DNA of 64,000 bases from Nostoc linckia z4 (lineage in GTDB: Bacteria; Cyanobacteriota; Cyanobacteriia; Cyanobacteriales; Nostocaceae): contig NZ_LAHA01000044.1 of the NCBI RefSeq assembly GCF_002608075.1, positions 1-64,000 of the forward strand, given 5' to 3'. A program made the translations under genes and the position numbers. Shown here in pieces: positions 1-8,540 of this stretch (position 1 is its first letter; each line of letters opens with the position of its first letter). A model generated the notes under the pieces. The model was given only the letters and a program-made list of their open reading frames with translations. It had not been told where the DNA came from and did not search any database.

Positions 1-110
1 GGGGCAGGGGGCAGGGGGAAAGAACAGTCGCGTTGAGTCTAGAAATTGGAATAATTTATTTTTTGGAATTCCCTAAGACACAGAAAATTAATTTTTGCTC
101 TTCGATACAT

Positions 111-365
111 CAAAGGTGCAAGGCAATGCAACAAAGGTGCAAGGCGATGCAACAAACGTGCAAGGCAATGCAACAAACGTGCAAGGCAATGCAACAAACG
201 TGCAAGGCAATGCAACAAACGTGCAAGGCGATGCAACAAAGGTGTAAAGCAATCCATCAAAGGTGTAAAGCGATGCAACAAAGGTGCAAGACGATGCAAC
301 AAAGGTGCAAGACGATGCAACAAAGGTGCAGGGCAATGCAATAAAGGTGCAAGGCGATGCAACAA
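111..365. repeat. 21-bp minisatellite, about 12 copies
   Basis: Twelve consecutive 21-bp units of the form CAAAGGTGCAAGGCAATGCAA run from about 111 to 362, with mostly point differences (G/C before TGC, A/G in GCAATG, C/T in GTGC). The unit length is a multiple of three and it contains few stops, so long shadow ORFs appear in several frames; one would encode a Cys-containing heptad (CKAMQQT). That is a property of the repeat, not evidence of coding. The array ends about 15 bp before the next ORF. A short G-rich repeat tract occupies bases 1-20. Confidence 0.9.
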
Positions 366-381
366 TGTAAATCAAGTGACT

Positions 382-687
382 ATGAACAATCAACCAAAAC
401 CCAATCTGAGTGACTTAGAACAATCTCATAGTGAGGACATTAAAACAATTACACTGTTGCTGGCAAAGATTTCCAATCGTAGCCCATCGGAAATTAAACC
501 TCATCTTGCCACTATGCTTGAGCGGTTAGTACAACCAGCACAGGAACGTCCTTTCTATGAAACCGCCACCCGTACTGAGTGGGTAGCCGCATTTTGTGAT
601 TGGGTAGAAAGCCACCGAGGGCTTAACCTGCCTCCACTGTCCGATGAAGCTATTAGCCGCGAAAGTATTTATGGAGAGCGAGGCTAA
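382..687 (+). CDS. Small protein with antitoxin-like C-terminus
   Basis: This encodes 101 residues from ATG 382 (a GTG two codons upstream at 376 is possible; neither has a good Shine-Dalgarno). Residues about 20-50 are predicted helical. The C-terminal part contains FCDWVESHRG followed by PPLSDEAISRESIYGERG. From memory, tails of the type W-SH-(8)-LSDEAISRESIY occur at the C-terminus of VapB/RHH-type antitoxins, where they bind the PIN toxin. No DNA-binding RHH N-terminus is obvious and no PIN-like ORF follows, so it may be an orphan or remnant antitoxin. The family assignment is inference from the tail motif; the reading frame itself is credible. Confidence 0.5.
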   Translation: MNNQPKPNLSDLEQSHSEDIKTITLLLAKISNRSPSEIKPHLATMLERLVQPAQERPFYETATRTEWVAAFCDWVESHRGLNLPPLSDEAISRESIYGERG

Positions 688-958
688 GTACAACATTTCA
701 TAAATTCGTAGCGAATTCTCTGCGCCCCTTTGCGTTTACCTTTGCGAACCTTTGCGTTTAAATTTCAACCCTCAATTCGCCACGATCTTATGCAAAGCTG
801 TACTAACCGGTAAATTTTTGCACCTAGCTCCAAAGCATAAATCAACCCAGGTTTTCCCAATAAAGCATATAACCAACATCAAAGAGTCAAAACAAATGCA
901 AGATAGCCTTGTATTTGTTTACAAACATCTTTGCATAACTTTTTAGTAGGTTAAAAAG
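688..958. other. Intergenic leader of the exporter gene
   Basis: The 270 bp before the ABC transporter contain a short TTTGCG-rich repeat (about 719-762: CTCTGCGCCCCTTTGCG and similar), a type of dispersed repeat seen again at 23367 and 55753. A 64-codon open frame at 752-946 begins inside that repeat and shows no recognisable protein features, so it is not called. Confidence 0.5.
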
Positions 959-3904
959 ATGCTTATTGAAAACAAAATTCCGCTGCCAGGAGAATACTAT
1001 CGATTTAAAGGCAATCAACCTTTACTATTAGATGACCCGCAGACAGTTTGGATAGTGCGATCGGGTTCCATGTCGCTATTTGCCATTGCGCTTAACAATG
1101 GTAATCCAGAAGGAAAACGGCGTTACCTATTTAATGTCAAATCCGCAGAAGCGATGTTTTCAATAGCATCTGAGTTTCAAAGCAAGCAACTGCAAATTTT
1201 AGCAGTGTCGCTTGAGGAAACAGAACTCCTCAAAATCTCTCGCAAAGATTTTGAGTCTATGTTCGCAGACAAACAAGCTGATGCAGTGGATTTGGTAGAG
1301 CGTTGGATATATCAACTAGGTTCGGCTGTGGCTTGCGAACCTAATCGTAACTTCAAAATTTCAAACCCAGAAACTCAGTTTTTCTCCTTAGCTAATGGCG
1401 AGATATTCCGACCAGAACAAGGCAGCATATCTTGGGTACGAATCCAAAGAGGCTATGCCAATTTAATGGGATTTGCCGAACTAATTTTTGATTCTGCGTC
1501 TGGTTTGTTACCTGTGAGTGCTGATATGTGGTTGCAGGCAAAGGGCATATTAGAATTAGAAACTTTTCCTGCCGAAGAGATTCAAGAAGCAGACACTTTA
1601 ATGGTTAGTCTGGCTCAATTGCAAATGAATTTCCTACAAATAATTAACTTGCTCTGTGAGGAAGAAATCCAGCAAGAAATCCAAAGGTGTCGGCAAAGAG
1701 AACACCTGAAGCGTCAGGTGATGAATGAAACGTTAGACGAACTGTCATCTGTGTTGCAACCGCAGGAAACAGTCACTTCTTCACAGATAATACATGGCAG
1801 TAATTCCTCAGACCAAGCTCTGTTAGTTGCAGCCGGAGCAGTGGGACGTGCTTTAGGCATTACGATTCGCCCTCCATCTCGCTCAGAAGACCTCAAACGC
1901 CTGAAACACCCAATAGATGCCATCGCCCGTGCTTCACGAATTCGGATGCGTCGCTTGCATCTAATCGGGAATTGGTGGAAAAGTGATTGCGGCCCGATGC
2001 TGGGATACACTTTAGAAGACGAGACCCCGGTGGCTCTGTTACCAGTGAAGAGTGGTGCAAGGGGCAACCGCTATGAAATTTTCCATCCCCTCAAGCAGAC
2101 TCGCACTTTTGTAGACGAGCAAAGTGCTGCTACGCTCTGCACCACTGCCTATGTATTTTATCGACCTTTGCCCGATAAAAACCTCAAAACCTGGGATATA
2201 CTTCTATTTGCACTACAAGGTCATTATAAAGATTTAGTTATCATCCTGTTAAGCGCAATAGCTGTTTCTTTATTAGGGATGGTAACGCCCCAAGCTACTG
2301 CTATTCTCATAGATAACGCCGTTCCAGATAGCGATCGCGGATTATTGTTACAAATCGCTTTAGGTCTTTGTGCAACAGCTTTTGGAGGTACAATTTTTCA
2401 ACTAGCTCAAGGGCTTGCCCTCATGAGACTAGAAACTTTTGCCGACTCATCCACTCAAGCTGCGGTGTGGGACAGGCTATTAAAGCTAAGTGTATCTTTT
2501 TTTAATCAGTATTCTATTGGCGATTTAGAATCTAGGGTTTCTAGCATCGGTGAGATTCGCTCCATACTCAGCGGTACAGTTCTCAAAACTATTTTCTCTG
2601 GCGTGTTTGCCTTTTTAAACTTGGGATTGTTAATTTATTACAATGGTTCGTTAACTGCGATCGCTATTGTTGCAGCTGTTGTAAATATTGCCCTAACTTT
2701 CTTCTCTGGTATGCTTACCCTCCGCAAAGTTCGTCCCTTATTGGAGCAACAAGGACAAATCTTTGGCGTGATGGTGCAGTTAATCAACGGGGTTGCCAAA
2801 TTGCGAGTCGCAGGAGCTGAAGAACGCGCTTTTGCTTACTGGGGTAAACAGTATAGCCAGCAAATAAAATTAGTGTTGAGTACCCAAGCAATTGAAGACG
2901 TTCTCAACGTCTGCAATAAAGTCTTGCCCATATTCACATCTGGCGTGCTTTTCTGGTTTACTGCCACATTACTACAGCAGAGCCAGCAAACGGGAACTCA
3001 AGCACTATCCATTGGTACTTTCCTTGCCTTCAACTCTGCCTTTGGTACCTTTATTAGCGGTGCAACCAGCTTGAGTACAACCGTTGTCGATGTTCTGAAA
3101 GTCATACCTTTGTGGAAGCGTGCCCAGCCGATTTTGCAAGGCGAACCAGAAGTTAATAATAGTAAAGCAGACCCCGGCAGGTTATCGGGCAGAATTGTTG
3201 TAGACCATGCAGTTTTTCGTTACCACGATGATAGACCCTTAATCTTAGATAATGTGAATATTCAGGCTGAACCTGGGGAATTTATTGCTCTGGTGGGGAC
3301 TTCTGGCAGTGGGAAATCAACTTTGTTTCGGTTATTACTCGGATTTGAGACACCGCAATCTGGCAGTATTTACTATGATGGACAGGAGTTGACAGGACTG
3401 GATATTCATGCTGTGCGCCGACAGATAGGTGTTGTATTGCAAAATAGCCGATTAATGTCAGCTTCTATCTTTGAAAACATTGCCAGTGGTGCTTTGGTTA
3501 CAATTGATGAGGCATGGGAAGCCGCGCGGATGGCAGGTTTAGCAGATGATATCCAAGCTATGCCAATGGGTATGCACACTGTTGTCAGTGAAGGAGGTAG
3601 TAATATCTCTGGCGGACAACGGCAAAGGCTGTTAATTGCTAGGGCATTAGTATTGAAACCACGAATTTTACTATTTGATGAGGCTACCAGTGCCTTAGAT
3701 AACAAAACCCAGGCTATTGTAAGTGAAAGCCTTGACCAGCTAAAAGTGACGCGCATAGTCATTGCTCACAGACTCAGTACAATCCACAATGCTGACCGTA
3801 TCTATGTGCTTCAGAATGGTCGGGTTGTACAGCAGGGCAGTTTTGAGCGACTAGTCAATCAGCAAGGGCTATTTGCTCAACTGATGACGCGGCAAAAGCT
3901 ATAA
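959..3904 (+). CDS. NHLM-type peptide export ABC transporter (permease-ATPase)
   Basis: This encodes a 981-residue fused exporter. The first ~430 residues are a long cytosolic region with a cyclic-nucleotide-binding-like start, as in the NHLM/NHLP bacteriocin-export family (TIGR03797 type), which lacks the C39 leader peptidase. Residues ~430-720 form the exporter membrane domain with several hydrophobic helices (for example IILLSAIAVSLLGMVTPQA). The C-terminal nucleotide-binding domain has Walker A GTSGSGKST, signature ISGGQRQR, Walker B ILLFDEATSALD and the switch motif IVIAHRLST. All catalytic motifs are intact. In this family it is usually encoded beside an HlyD-like adaptor and a peptidase-containing partner; neither is present downstream, and upstream is only the minisatellite and a small ORF, so partners must lie left of the window or elsewhere. 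The cargo is unknown. Confidence 0.88.
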   Translation: MLIENKIPLPGEYYRFKGNQPLLLDDPQTVWIVRSGSMSLFAIALNNGNPEGKRRYLFNVKSAEAMFSIASEFQSKQLQILAVSLEETELLKISRKDFESMFADKQADAVDLVERWIYQLGSAVACEPNRNFKISNPETQFFSLANGEIFRPEQGSISWVRIQRGYANLMGFAELIFDSASGLLPVSADMWLQAKGILELETFPAEEIQEADTLMVSLAQLQMNFLQIINLLCEEEIQQEIQRCRQREHLKRQVMNETLDELSSVLQPQETVTSSQIIHGSNSSDQALLVAAGAVGRALGITIRPPSRSEDLKRLKHPIDAIARASRIRMRRLHLIGNWWKSDCGPMLGYTLEDETPVALLPVKSGARGNRYEIFHPLKQTRTFVDEQSAATLCTTAYVFYRPLPDKNLKTWDILLFALQGHYKDLVIILLSAIAVSLLGMVTPQATAILIDNAVPDSDRGLLLQIALGLCATAFGGTIFQLAQGLALMRLETFADSSTQAAVWDRLLKLSVSFFNQYSIGDLESRVSSIGEIRSILSGTVLKTIFSGVFAFLNLGLLIYYNGSLTAIAIVAAVVNIALTFFSGMLTLRKVRPLLEQQGQIFGVMVQLINGVAKLRVAGAEERAFAYWGKQYSQQIKLVLSTQAIEDVLNVCNKVLPIFTSGVLFWFTATLLQQSQQTGTQALSIGTFLAFNSAFGTFISGATSLSTTVVDVLKVIPLWKRAQPILQGEPEVNNSKADPGRLSGRIVVDHAVFRYHDDRPLILDNVNIQAEPGEFIALVGTSGSGKSTLFRLLLGFETPQSGSIYYDGQELTGLDIHAVRRQIGVVLQNSRLMSASIFENIASGALVTIDEAWEAARMAGLADDIQAMPMGMHTVVSEGGSNISGGQRQRLLIARALVLKPRILLFDEATSALDNKTQAIVSESLDQLKVTRIVIAHRLSTIHNADRIYVLQNGRVVQQGSFERLVNQQGLFAQLMTRQKL

Positions 3905-3975
3905 ATTTCAAGGGGTGACAAGATTGGTCAAAGTGTGTATTGAGATTGGGTTTAGAGGCGATTTTCGCCCCTTGA

Positions 3976-4254
3976 AATGAAGAAATTGAGGGAAAAACTC
4001 AATACTGTTATTATGACCTTGATGGTTGCGATCGCAACCATGCACCCGAAAATAATTTTACTTATCAAGCATTTTTACGCATATTAAAAGAGCAGGAGAT
4101 TGGCTGGCTTGCCTGGAGTTGGTGTAAAGATAATTGCACAGAACGCCAAATGTGCCAGAATGGAAATTTTTCCAGTCTCACTCCCTATGGCAACGATATT
4201 GTCAACAATTTTGTTTACGGCTTGAAATTGACAGCTAAAAAAGCAAAATTTTAA
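3976..4254 (+). pseudogene. C-terminal remnant of a GH5-type glycoside hydrolase
   Basis: The frame that opens after a stop at 3973 and ends at TAA 4252-4254 has no start codon near its beginning but encodes protein-like sequence: YYDLDGCDRNHAPENNFTYQ, then IGWLAWSWCKDNC and LTPYGNDIVNN. The GWLAWSW block followed by LT-YG--IVN-- is typical of the C-terminal end of glycoside hydrolase family 5 (cellulase/mannanase) proteins, where the tryptophans line the active site. The N-terminal and catalytic parts are missing, so this is best read as a truncated remnant of about 92 codons, possibly linked to the neighbouring exporter locus by past rearrangement. The GH5 assignment is from motif memory. 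Confidence 0.65.
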
Positions 4255-4580
4255 TCTTACAGCAGCCTTACTTTTTATATCATGTCCGGCAATCCTGGTA
4301 AAATGCTTCTTCCACAGTTTCTCCTTCACTGATAAGCGGTAAAACATCTAATTTACATGTTAAGGCTGATGGGGAGATTGGGAGATGGGAGAGGAATTGA
4401 GCAATTAAGCAACAATCCAAAATATGCAAGTTAAATGTGGAACAGCTTACAACCAGGAAGTGAAGGAACATAGATAGTGTATCCACCTTCGTCACTGGGT
4501 TTTAATACAACTTTGAGTTTCATAACTTGGCAATGAACTTACTTTTCTATTTTTAATGATTTTTGAGGATTGCGTTGTCA
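4255..4580. other. Intergenic region, no gene seen
   Basis: About 325 bp between the hydrolase remnant and the stop of the NACHT gene. It holds a short GGGAGATTGGGAGATGGGAG repeat at about 4375-4394. Open frames here on the minus strand look like random sequence and are not called. Confidence 0.5.
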
Positions 4581-7463
4581 TTAACCCTTCAGACGCTCGA
4601 ATGCTTTTCTTGCTGCATTAAGCACTACACGCTGCTCATTCGCATCTTTTGACCGCGCCAAAAGTTCATCAAGTACTTGCTTGGAGGTATTGCGTAAATT
4701 GCCCAAGGCTTCTGCGGCGTTGCGACGGACAACAACATCATCACCTTTATCTTGCAGGCGTTCTAATAGCCCATTGAGTACTTCTAGCTCGACTGGCTCG
4801 AAGGCATTGCTTAAGTAGTTGCCCAAGGCTTCTGCGGCGTTGCGGCGTACAACAACATCATCACCTCTATCTTGCAGGCGTTCTAATAGCCTATTGAGTA
4901 CTTCTAGCTCGACTGGCTTGGAGGCATTGCTTAAGTAGTTGCCCAAGGCTTCTGCGACGTTGCGGCGGACAACAACATCATCACCTCTATCTTGCAGGCG
5001 TTCTAATAGCCCATTGAGTACTTCTAGCTCAACTGGCTTAGAGGCATTGCTTAAGTAGTTGCTCAAGGCTTTTGCGGCGTTGCGGCGGACATCAACATCT
5101 TTATCTTGTAGGTATTCCAATAGCTTGTCATCTACTAGCCTGGAGACATTGCGTATGTTGTGCAACGCCGCTGCTGCTTCATTATGCATAGCAGACTGCT
5201 CTTGATCTAGCAGAAGTTCCAATAGCCCATTGATTAACGGTTCGGATGCATTGGCTAATAACGATTTTTTTCTAAAGGATTGGCACAGATCAATTGACAA
5301 AATCTGCACGCAGAAGACTATTCCCAATTTTATATACAAACTCAATCCAAAATGGTGTAACTTGCCCAACGCCACTACGGCATTGCGACGCACATCATCT
5401 TCTTCATTTTTATTTTGCACGAGTGCCAATAGCTCAATGAGTACTGGTTCAGAGATATCGCCTAAGTTACCCAAAGCCGCTACTATAGCATAACGGACGT
5501 TAATATCATCAATTTTCAGGGATAGAAGAAGACCTTCAAGGGCATATTGATCTCCCAATGCTGCCATCTTCTGTAATTCTTGAATAGCATCTTCCTTATA
5601 CCCTAGTTTTGAGTTTGCATGAAAAAGGATATCTATAAAGCTGTCAATGCGTTGCCTTTGTTTTTCCTGTTCTATAGCTTCTAGATCCAGTCCTGCAAGT
5701 TTACCTAGTTCGTCTGCCACAAAACTAGGTACTTTTTTTCCGCCTTTGGTAATACAGCATTCTCTGACTGCTAGGAGGAAACCTTTAATTTCTTCTCGTT
5801 CATCTGAATTAGGGTCTATTTTTTCTATTATTTTTGCTATAAACTCGCGCCAGTTGTCTTCGTTTTCTTTGTAAAACTCTACCAAATATAATCCTGCTAA
5901 ATACTCAGCTAAAGTATCCAATGCAAACTTAATTGTGTGAGATTTCCCAGACTTAATTAAACAAAGTTGTTTTTCAAAATACTCAAGGATGTTGTCTGCT
6001 TTTCCTTCCCCCAAGGCAGCAACTATAGATGTACGATCTACATAATTTGGCTTATACTCTTGCTGAAGACATTGCCAAGCAATCAGCTTGGCATCCTGCT
6101 GAACTGTATGATATTCCTCACCAGTGCGCCTGACAACATCAGAATTGAGCGTTTCTAAATGCTCAAGTATCAGGTCAGGGATATTATCAGGAGAGCGCTT
6201 TGTACCTGGTAAGTTCTCTTTAGCATTAATCATCCGTTCAGCATAAAGCTTAGCCAACAAAACTATAATTTTTTCTTTATCACCAACTATGCCTGCAAGC
6301 TTGGCACATTCTTTCAAAAACTTGTCCTGATCCTTTGTAAAAAGTTCCCATTTGTTGCGCTTTATCAAGTACTCTTTGATAAAGTTAGTTAACTGCGGGC
6401 CATCAAGGCGTAACGTCTTTATTTTAATATCAATTACATCAATTTTTACATCAATACGTGAGGTAACTACTATAGCATTAGCTGGAAAATCTGGGTGGTC
6501 AGGATTAATCTTGTCACGTGTTTCCTGACTCATTTCAGAGAAACGATCGATAATTAAGAGAATCCGGCGCTGCCGTAGAAGTTGTTCTACTAGTAATTCG
6601 TCAACAATCTTTTGTTCGCTGTCCGTCAACTTCTGAATTTGTCCTACAAAATTTTTCATCAGAGCCTTTATACCTTCGCCCGATCCCGATTCCAGTTCTT
6701 GCTCAATTAGAACTGGTAACATCAAATGTTCAGCTAAGCGCTCTTTCTTGTCATCTGTCATTGCCCATTTAGCAATCTGACAAGCAATCGTCGTTTTTCC
6801 CGTACCTCCGTCTCCCGAAACTAATAGTCCTACTCGCTTGTCTTTTTTAAAAGTTGTTTTCAAATAGTCTGCTGTTAATATTCTCCGTTCGTTATTTGAC
6901 TCCTTAATAACTTCTACTTCTACAGGGAGAGAAACATAATGTTGGCGTCTCTGAACGGTTTCATATATGAGAAATTCAGTCTCAAAAGTTTTAATGTGGT
7001 CTTTAACCCAAGCATCCAGAACTCTAGGACGGTACTTGAGCCAAATCACAAAACCAAGTGGGAGGTTGAACTCTGGGAGCATTCCCATTTTTGGAATCTT
7101 CAATTCCGCAGGTAACCAGAGCAGCCACAGAGGACGAAACCAAAGAACTCCGCCGTACAAAACTACCAAAACCCCAAGTCCAATAGGTAGTACAAACCAA
7201 GGTAAATCCTGGTTTTTTTCTTCATCAGATTTTTCCTCTTCTTCCTGTTTTTTCTCTTGAGGTGGTGAATTTGTCTTTTTGACCTCACCAGATTTAGTCG
7301 GTTGGGGTGTAGACTGCGCTCGTGTTTGAGCGTACAGCAGATTATTGTCTTGCTTAGTATTTGCTTGCGCCCAATTATGACTTGTCAACAACAGGGGAAA
7401 CGCAACTCCCAAAAGGGAAACTTTCAGTAATCCTAAAAAAGTTAGTCTTGGGTGTATATCCAT
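4581..7463 (-). CDS. Membrane-anchored NACHT NTPase with C-terminal HEAT repeats
   Basis: This encodes 960 residues from ATG 7463; the frame opens six codons earlier at a TTG without support. The N-terminus is a signal-like hydrophobic stretch (LGLLKVSLLGVAFPLLL), then a charged low-complexity linker, then a clear membrane helix (FVLPIGLGVLVVLYGGVLWF, about residues 90-110). A NACHT P-loop follows: Walker A SGDGGTGKTT near residue 220 and Walker B ILLIIDRF about 85 residues later. The last ~350 residues are HEAT-like repeats (VRRNAAEALGNY), three of them nearly identical at the DNA level. This architecture is that of STAND/NACHT signalling proteins, which oligomerise on ligand binding; many bacterial NACHT proteins act in phage defence. 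Unusually it appears tethered to the membrane and has no obvious effector domain. Function is inferred only from domains. Confidence 0.85.
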   Translation of the reverse strand: MDIHPRLTFLGLLKVSLLGVAFPLLLTSHNWAQANTKQDNNLLYAQTRAQSTPQPTKSGEVKKTNSPPQEKKQEEEEKSDEEKNQDLPWFVLPIGLGVLVVLYGGVLWFRPLWLLWLPAELKIPKMGMLPEFNLPLGFVIWLKYRPRVLDAWVKDHIKTFETEFLIYETVQRRQHYVSLPVEVEVIKESNNERRILTADYLKTTFKKDKRVGLLVSGDGGTGKTTIACQIAKWAMTDDKKERLAEHLMLPVLIEQELESGSGEGIKALMKNFVGQIQKLTDSEQKIVDELLVEQLLRQRRILLIIDRFSEMSQETRDKINPDHPDFPANAIVVTSRIDVKIDVIDIKIKTLRLDGPQLTNFIKEYLIKRNKWELFTKDQDKFLKECAKLAGIVGDKEKIIVLLAKLYAERMINAKENLPGTKRSPDNIPDLILEHLETLNSDVVRRTGEEYHTVQQDAKLIAWQCLQQEYKPNYVDRTSIVAALGEGKADNILEYFEKQLCLIKSGKSHTIKFALDTLAEYLAGLYLVEFYKENEDNWREFIAKIIEKIDPNSDEREEIKGFLLAVRECCITKGGKKVPSFVADELGKLAGLDLEAIEQEKQRQRIDSFIDILFHANSKLGYKEDAIQELQKMAALGDQYALEGLLLSLKIDDINVRYAIVAALGNLGDISEPVLIELLALVQNKNEEDDVRRNAVVALGKLHHFGLSLYIKLGIVFCVQILSIDLCQSFRKKSLLANASEPLINGLLELLLDQEQSAMHNEAAAALHNIRNVSRLVDDKLLEYLQDKDVDVRRNAAKALSNYLSNASKPVELEVLNGLLERLQDRGDDVVVRRNVAEALGNYLSNASKPVELEVLNRLLERLQDRGDDVVVRRNAAEALGNYLSNAFEPVELEVLNGLLERLQDKGDDVVVRRNAAEALGNLRNTSKQVLDELLARSKDANEQRVVLNAARKAFERLKG
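4699..5178 (-). repeat. 120-bp tandem coding repeats in the NACHT gene
   Basis: Units beginning at 4699, 4819, 4939 and 5059 are spaced exactly 120 bp (40 codons). The first three are nearly identical, the fourth is more diverged and shades into older repeats. Each encodes one HEAT-like unit (ELEVLNGLLERLQDRGDD, then VVVRRNAAEALGNYLSNA). The near identity of adjacent units indicates recent expansion or ongoing homogenisation, so copy number may vary between strains. Confidence 0.9.
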
Positions 7464-7618
7464 AAATTCAACTGAGCGCAAGGGTAATATTACTGAGATT
7501 TTATGCTACTTTCTAGATTTTGCCTAGATAAACTTGCACAGACGCGCTCAAAGCTTGTCGTTAGAAATCTCGTTTTGCAAGCTATAACTAAACTACAAAA
7601 GCACTCACTTGATTTCAG

Positions 7619-7885
7619 ATTTTACAACTACCCATTGCGTCACAGGTGTCATTCCTCACCAGGTTACAAATTTACGGTTCCGCCTCCTGGATGGCAATAC
7701 AAGTCAAAAACCCGCGCCCACATCCCACACCACAATACATTGGTAGGGGTTATCTGGTAATCTTGGTAAAGAGATAACCCCAGTATTGGCAATACAATCA
7801 ACTGCGATCGCATTCAACACTGCAATTTTAGTTTTACCCCAACATACAGCGATACCTTCCACAATTGTTTCATGAATCCCAGCGC
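7619..7885 (-). pseudogene. Degenerate, internally deleted copy of cobL
   Basis: Two blocks match the intact cobL at 11037-12245 in the same orientation. Bases 7626-7705 match its 3' end (ACTACCCATTG, then CTGGATGGCAATAC). Bases 7711-7885 match its middle: the frame reads IVEGIAVCWGKTKIAVLNAI then AVDCIANTGVISLPRLPDN, against IVEGMAAFWNETEIAALNAM and AVDCIADVGVIPLPRLPG in cobL. A short WDVGAG block (the SAM-binding motif) joins them, and the intervening several hundred bases are deleted. There is no complete open frame, so this is a pseudogene fragment from a partial duplication lying 3 kb from its parent. Confidence 0.85.
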
Positions 7886-7994
7886 TTAAAGGGGCGGGAG
7901 TCTCATAAAGCATCACTTCTCCCCAAAAAGCTGTGGTGCGCTGAAGCCAAAAGCCTAAGCGCACCACAGAATTTAAGATATTTAGAAAATTAAT

Positions 7995-8486
7995 TTAGGC
8001 TGGAACCACTTGAGCAATCAATGAGCGTTTATCAAGGGTGTGAACTTTACCTACTTCGCTGAGAGCATTTACAATTCGCTCTAGCATTTCTCCAGCTTGT
8101 TCGCGATATTGATTTTCGCGACCTCGTAAACGAATAACAAACTTCACTGAATCGCCTTTTTTCAACCAACCAACCGCTTGTTCGATGCGTAAATTATAAT
8201 CAGCTACTCCCACATTGGGACGCAGCCGCACTTCTTTTACCGTTGGTCTGGCACTTTGTGTCTGACGCTTTTTCTTTTGATACTGAAATTTGCCATAGTT
8301 GAGGATCTTCGCTACTGGAGCTTCTTTGCCTTCGGAGACTACAACTAAGTCAAGTTCCACGCTCTGCGCTAGCTGTAGAGCTTCATAGGTATCAGTCAAA
8401 CCACGATTGTTATTTTCATGGTCGATCAAGAACACTTGAGGTGACTTGATTTGCGAGTTAATTTGTTGCTTTTGGATTGCGATAAT
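7995..8486 (-). CDS. infC: Translation initiation factor IF-3 (paralogue), probable AUU start
   Basis: IF-3 keeps the ribosome subunits apart and checks start-codon pairing. The protein has the N-domain (FLIDHENNNRGLTDTYEALQ), the lysine-rich linker (YGKFQYQKKKRQ) and the C-domain (VKEVRLRPNVGVADYNLRI). The first conventional start, GTG 8435, would cut into the N-domain. The frame continues upstream through QINSQIKSPQVFLID and reaches ATT 8486, ten bases after an in-frame TAG, with a GAGAG sequence just before. AUU is the known autoregulatory start of infC in enterobacteria, so ATT 8486 (163 residues) is my preferred start; this is inference. It differs clearly from the canonical cyanobacterial IF-3 I remember (ERIRFPKIRVID), suggesting a second IF-3 gene. 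It stands alone, without rpmI-rplT. Confidence 0.85.
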   Translation of the reverse strand: MIAIQKQQINSQIKSPQVFLIDHENNNRGLTDTYEALQLAQSVELDLVVVSEGKEAPVAKILNYGKFQYQKKKRQTQSARPTVKEVRLRPNVGVADYNLRIEQAVGWLKKGDSVKFVIRLRGRENQYREQAGEMLERIVNALSEVGKVHTLDKRSLIAQVVPA

Positions 8487-8540
8487 GTTTTCTCTCTATC
8501 TACTATTGTTCAATCTTTTGCTTTGCAAGCAATCAAATTC

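Noticed and set aside
33..344. 103-codon open frame with Cys-containing heptads
   Set aside because: It lies in the 21-bp tandem repeat, where three frames stay open on both strands; no start signal or similarity supports a protein.
111..365. CRISPR array
   Set aside because: The units are contiguous 21-mers without unique spacers, and no cas gene is near.
752..946. 64-codon ORF before the exporter
   Set aside because: It starts inside a TTTGCG repeat, has no ribosome site and shows no protein-like pattern.
4280..4495. 71-codon minus-strand ORF
   Set aside because: It covers simple repeat DNA and resembles no protein.
7704..7967. 87-codon minus-strand ORF as a real small gene
   Set aside because: Its recognisable part is a fragment of cobL; the remainder is unrelated sequence, so it is a pseudogene frame.
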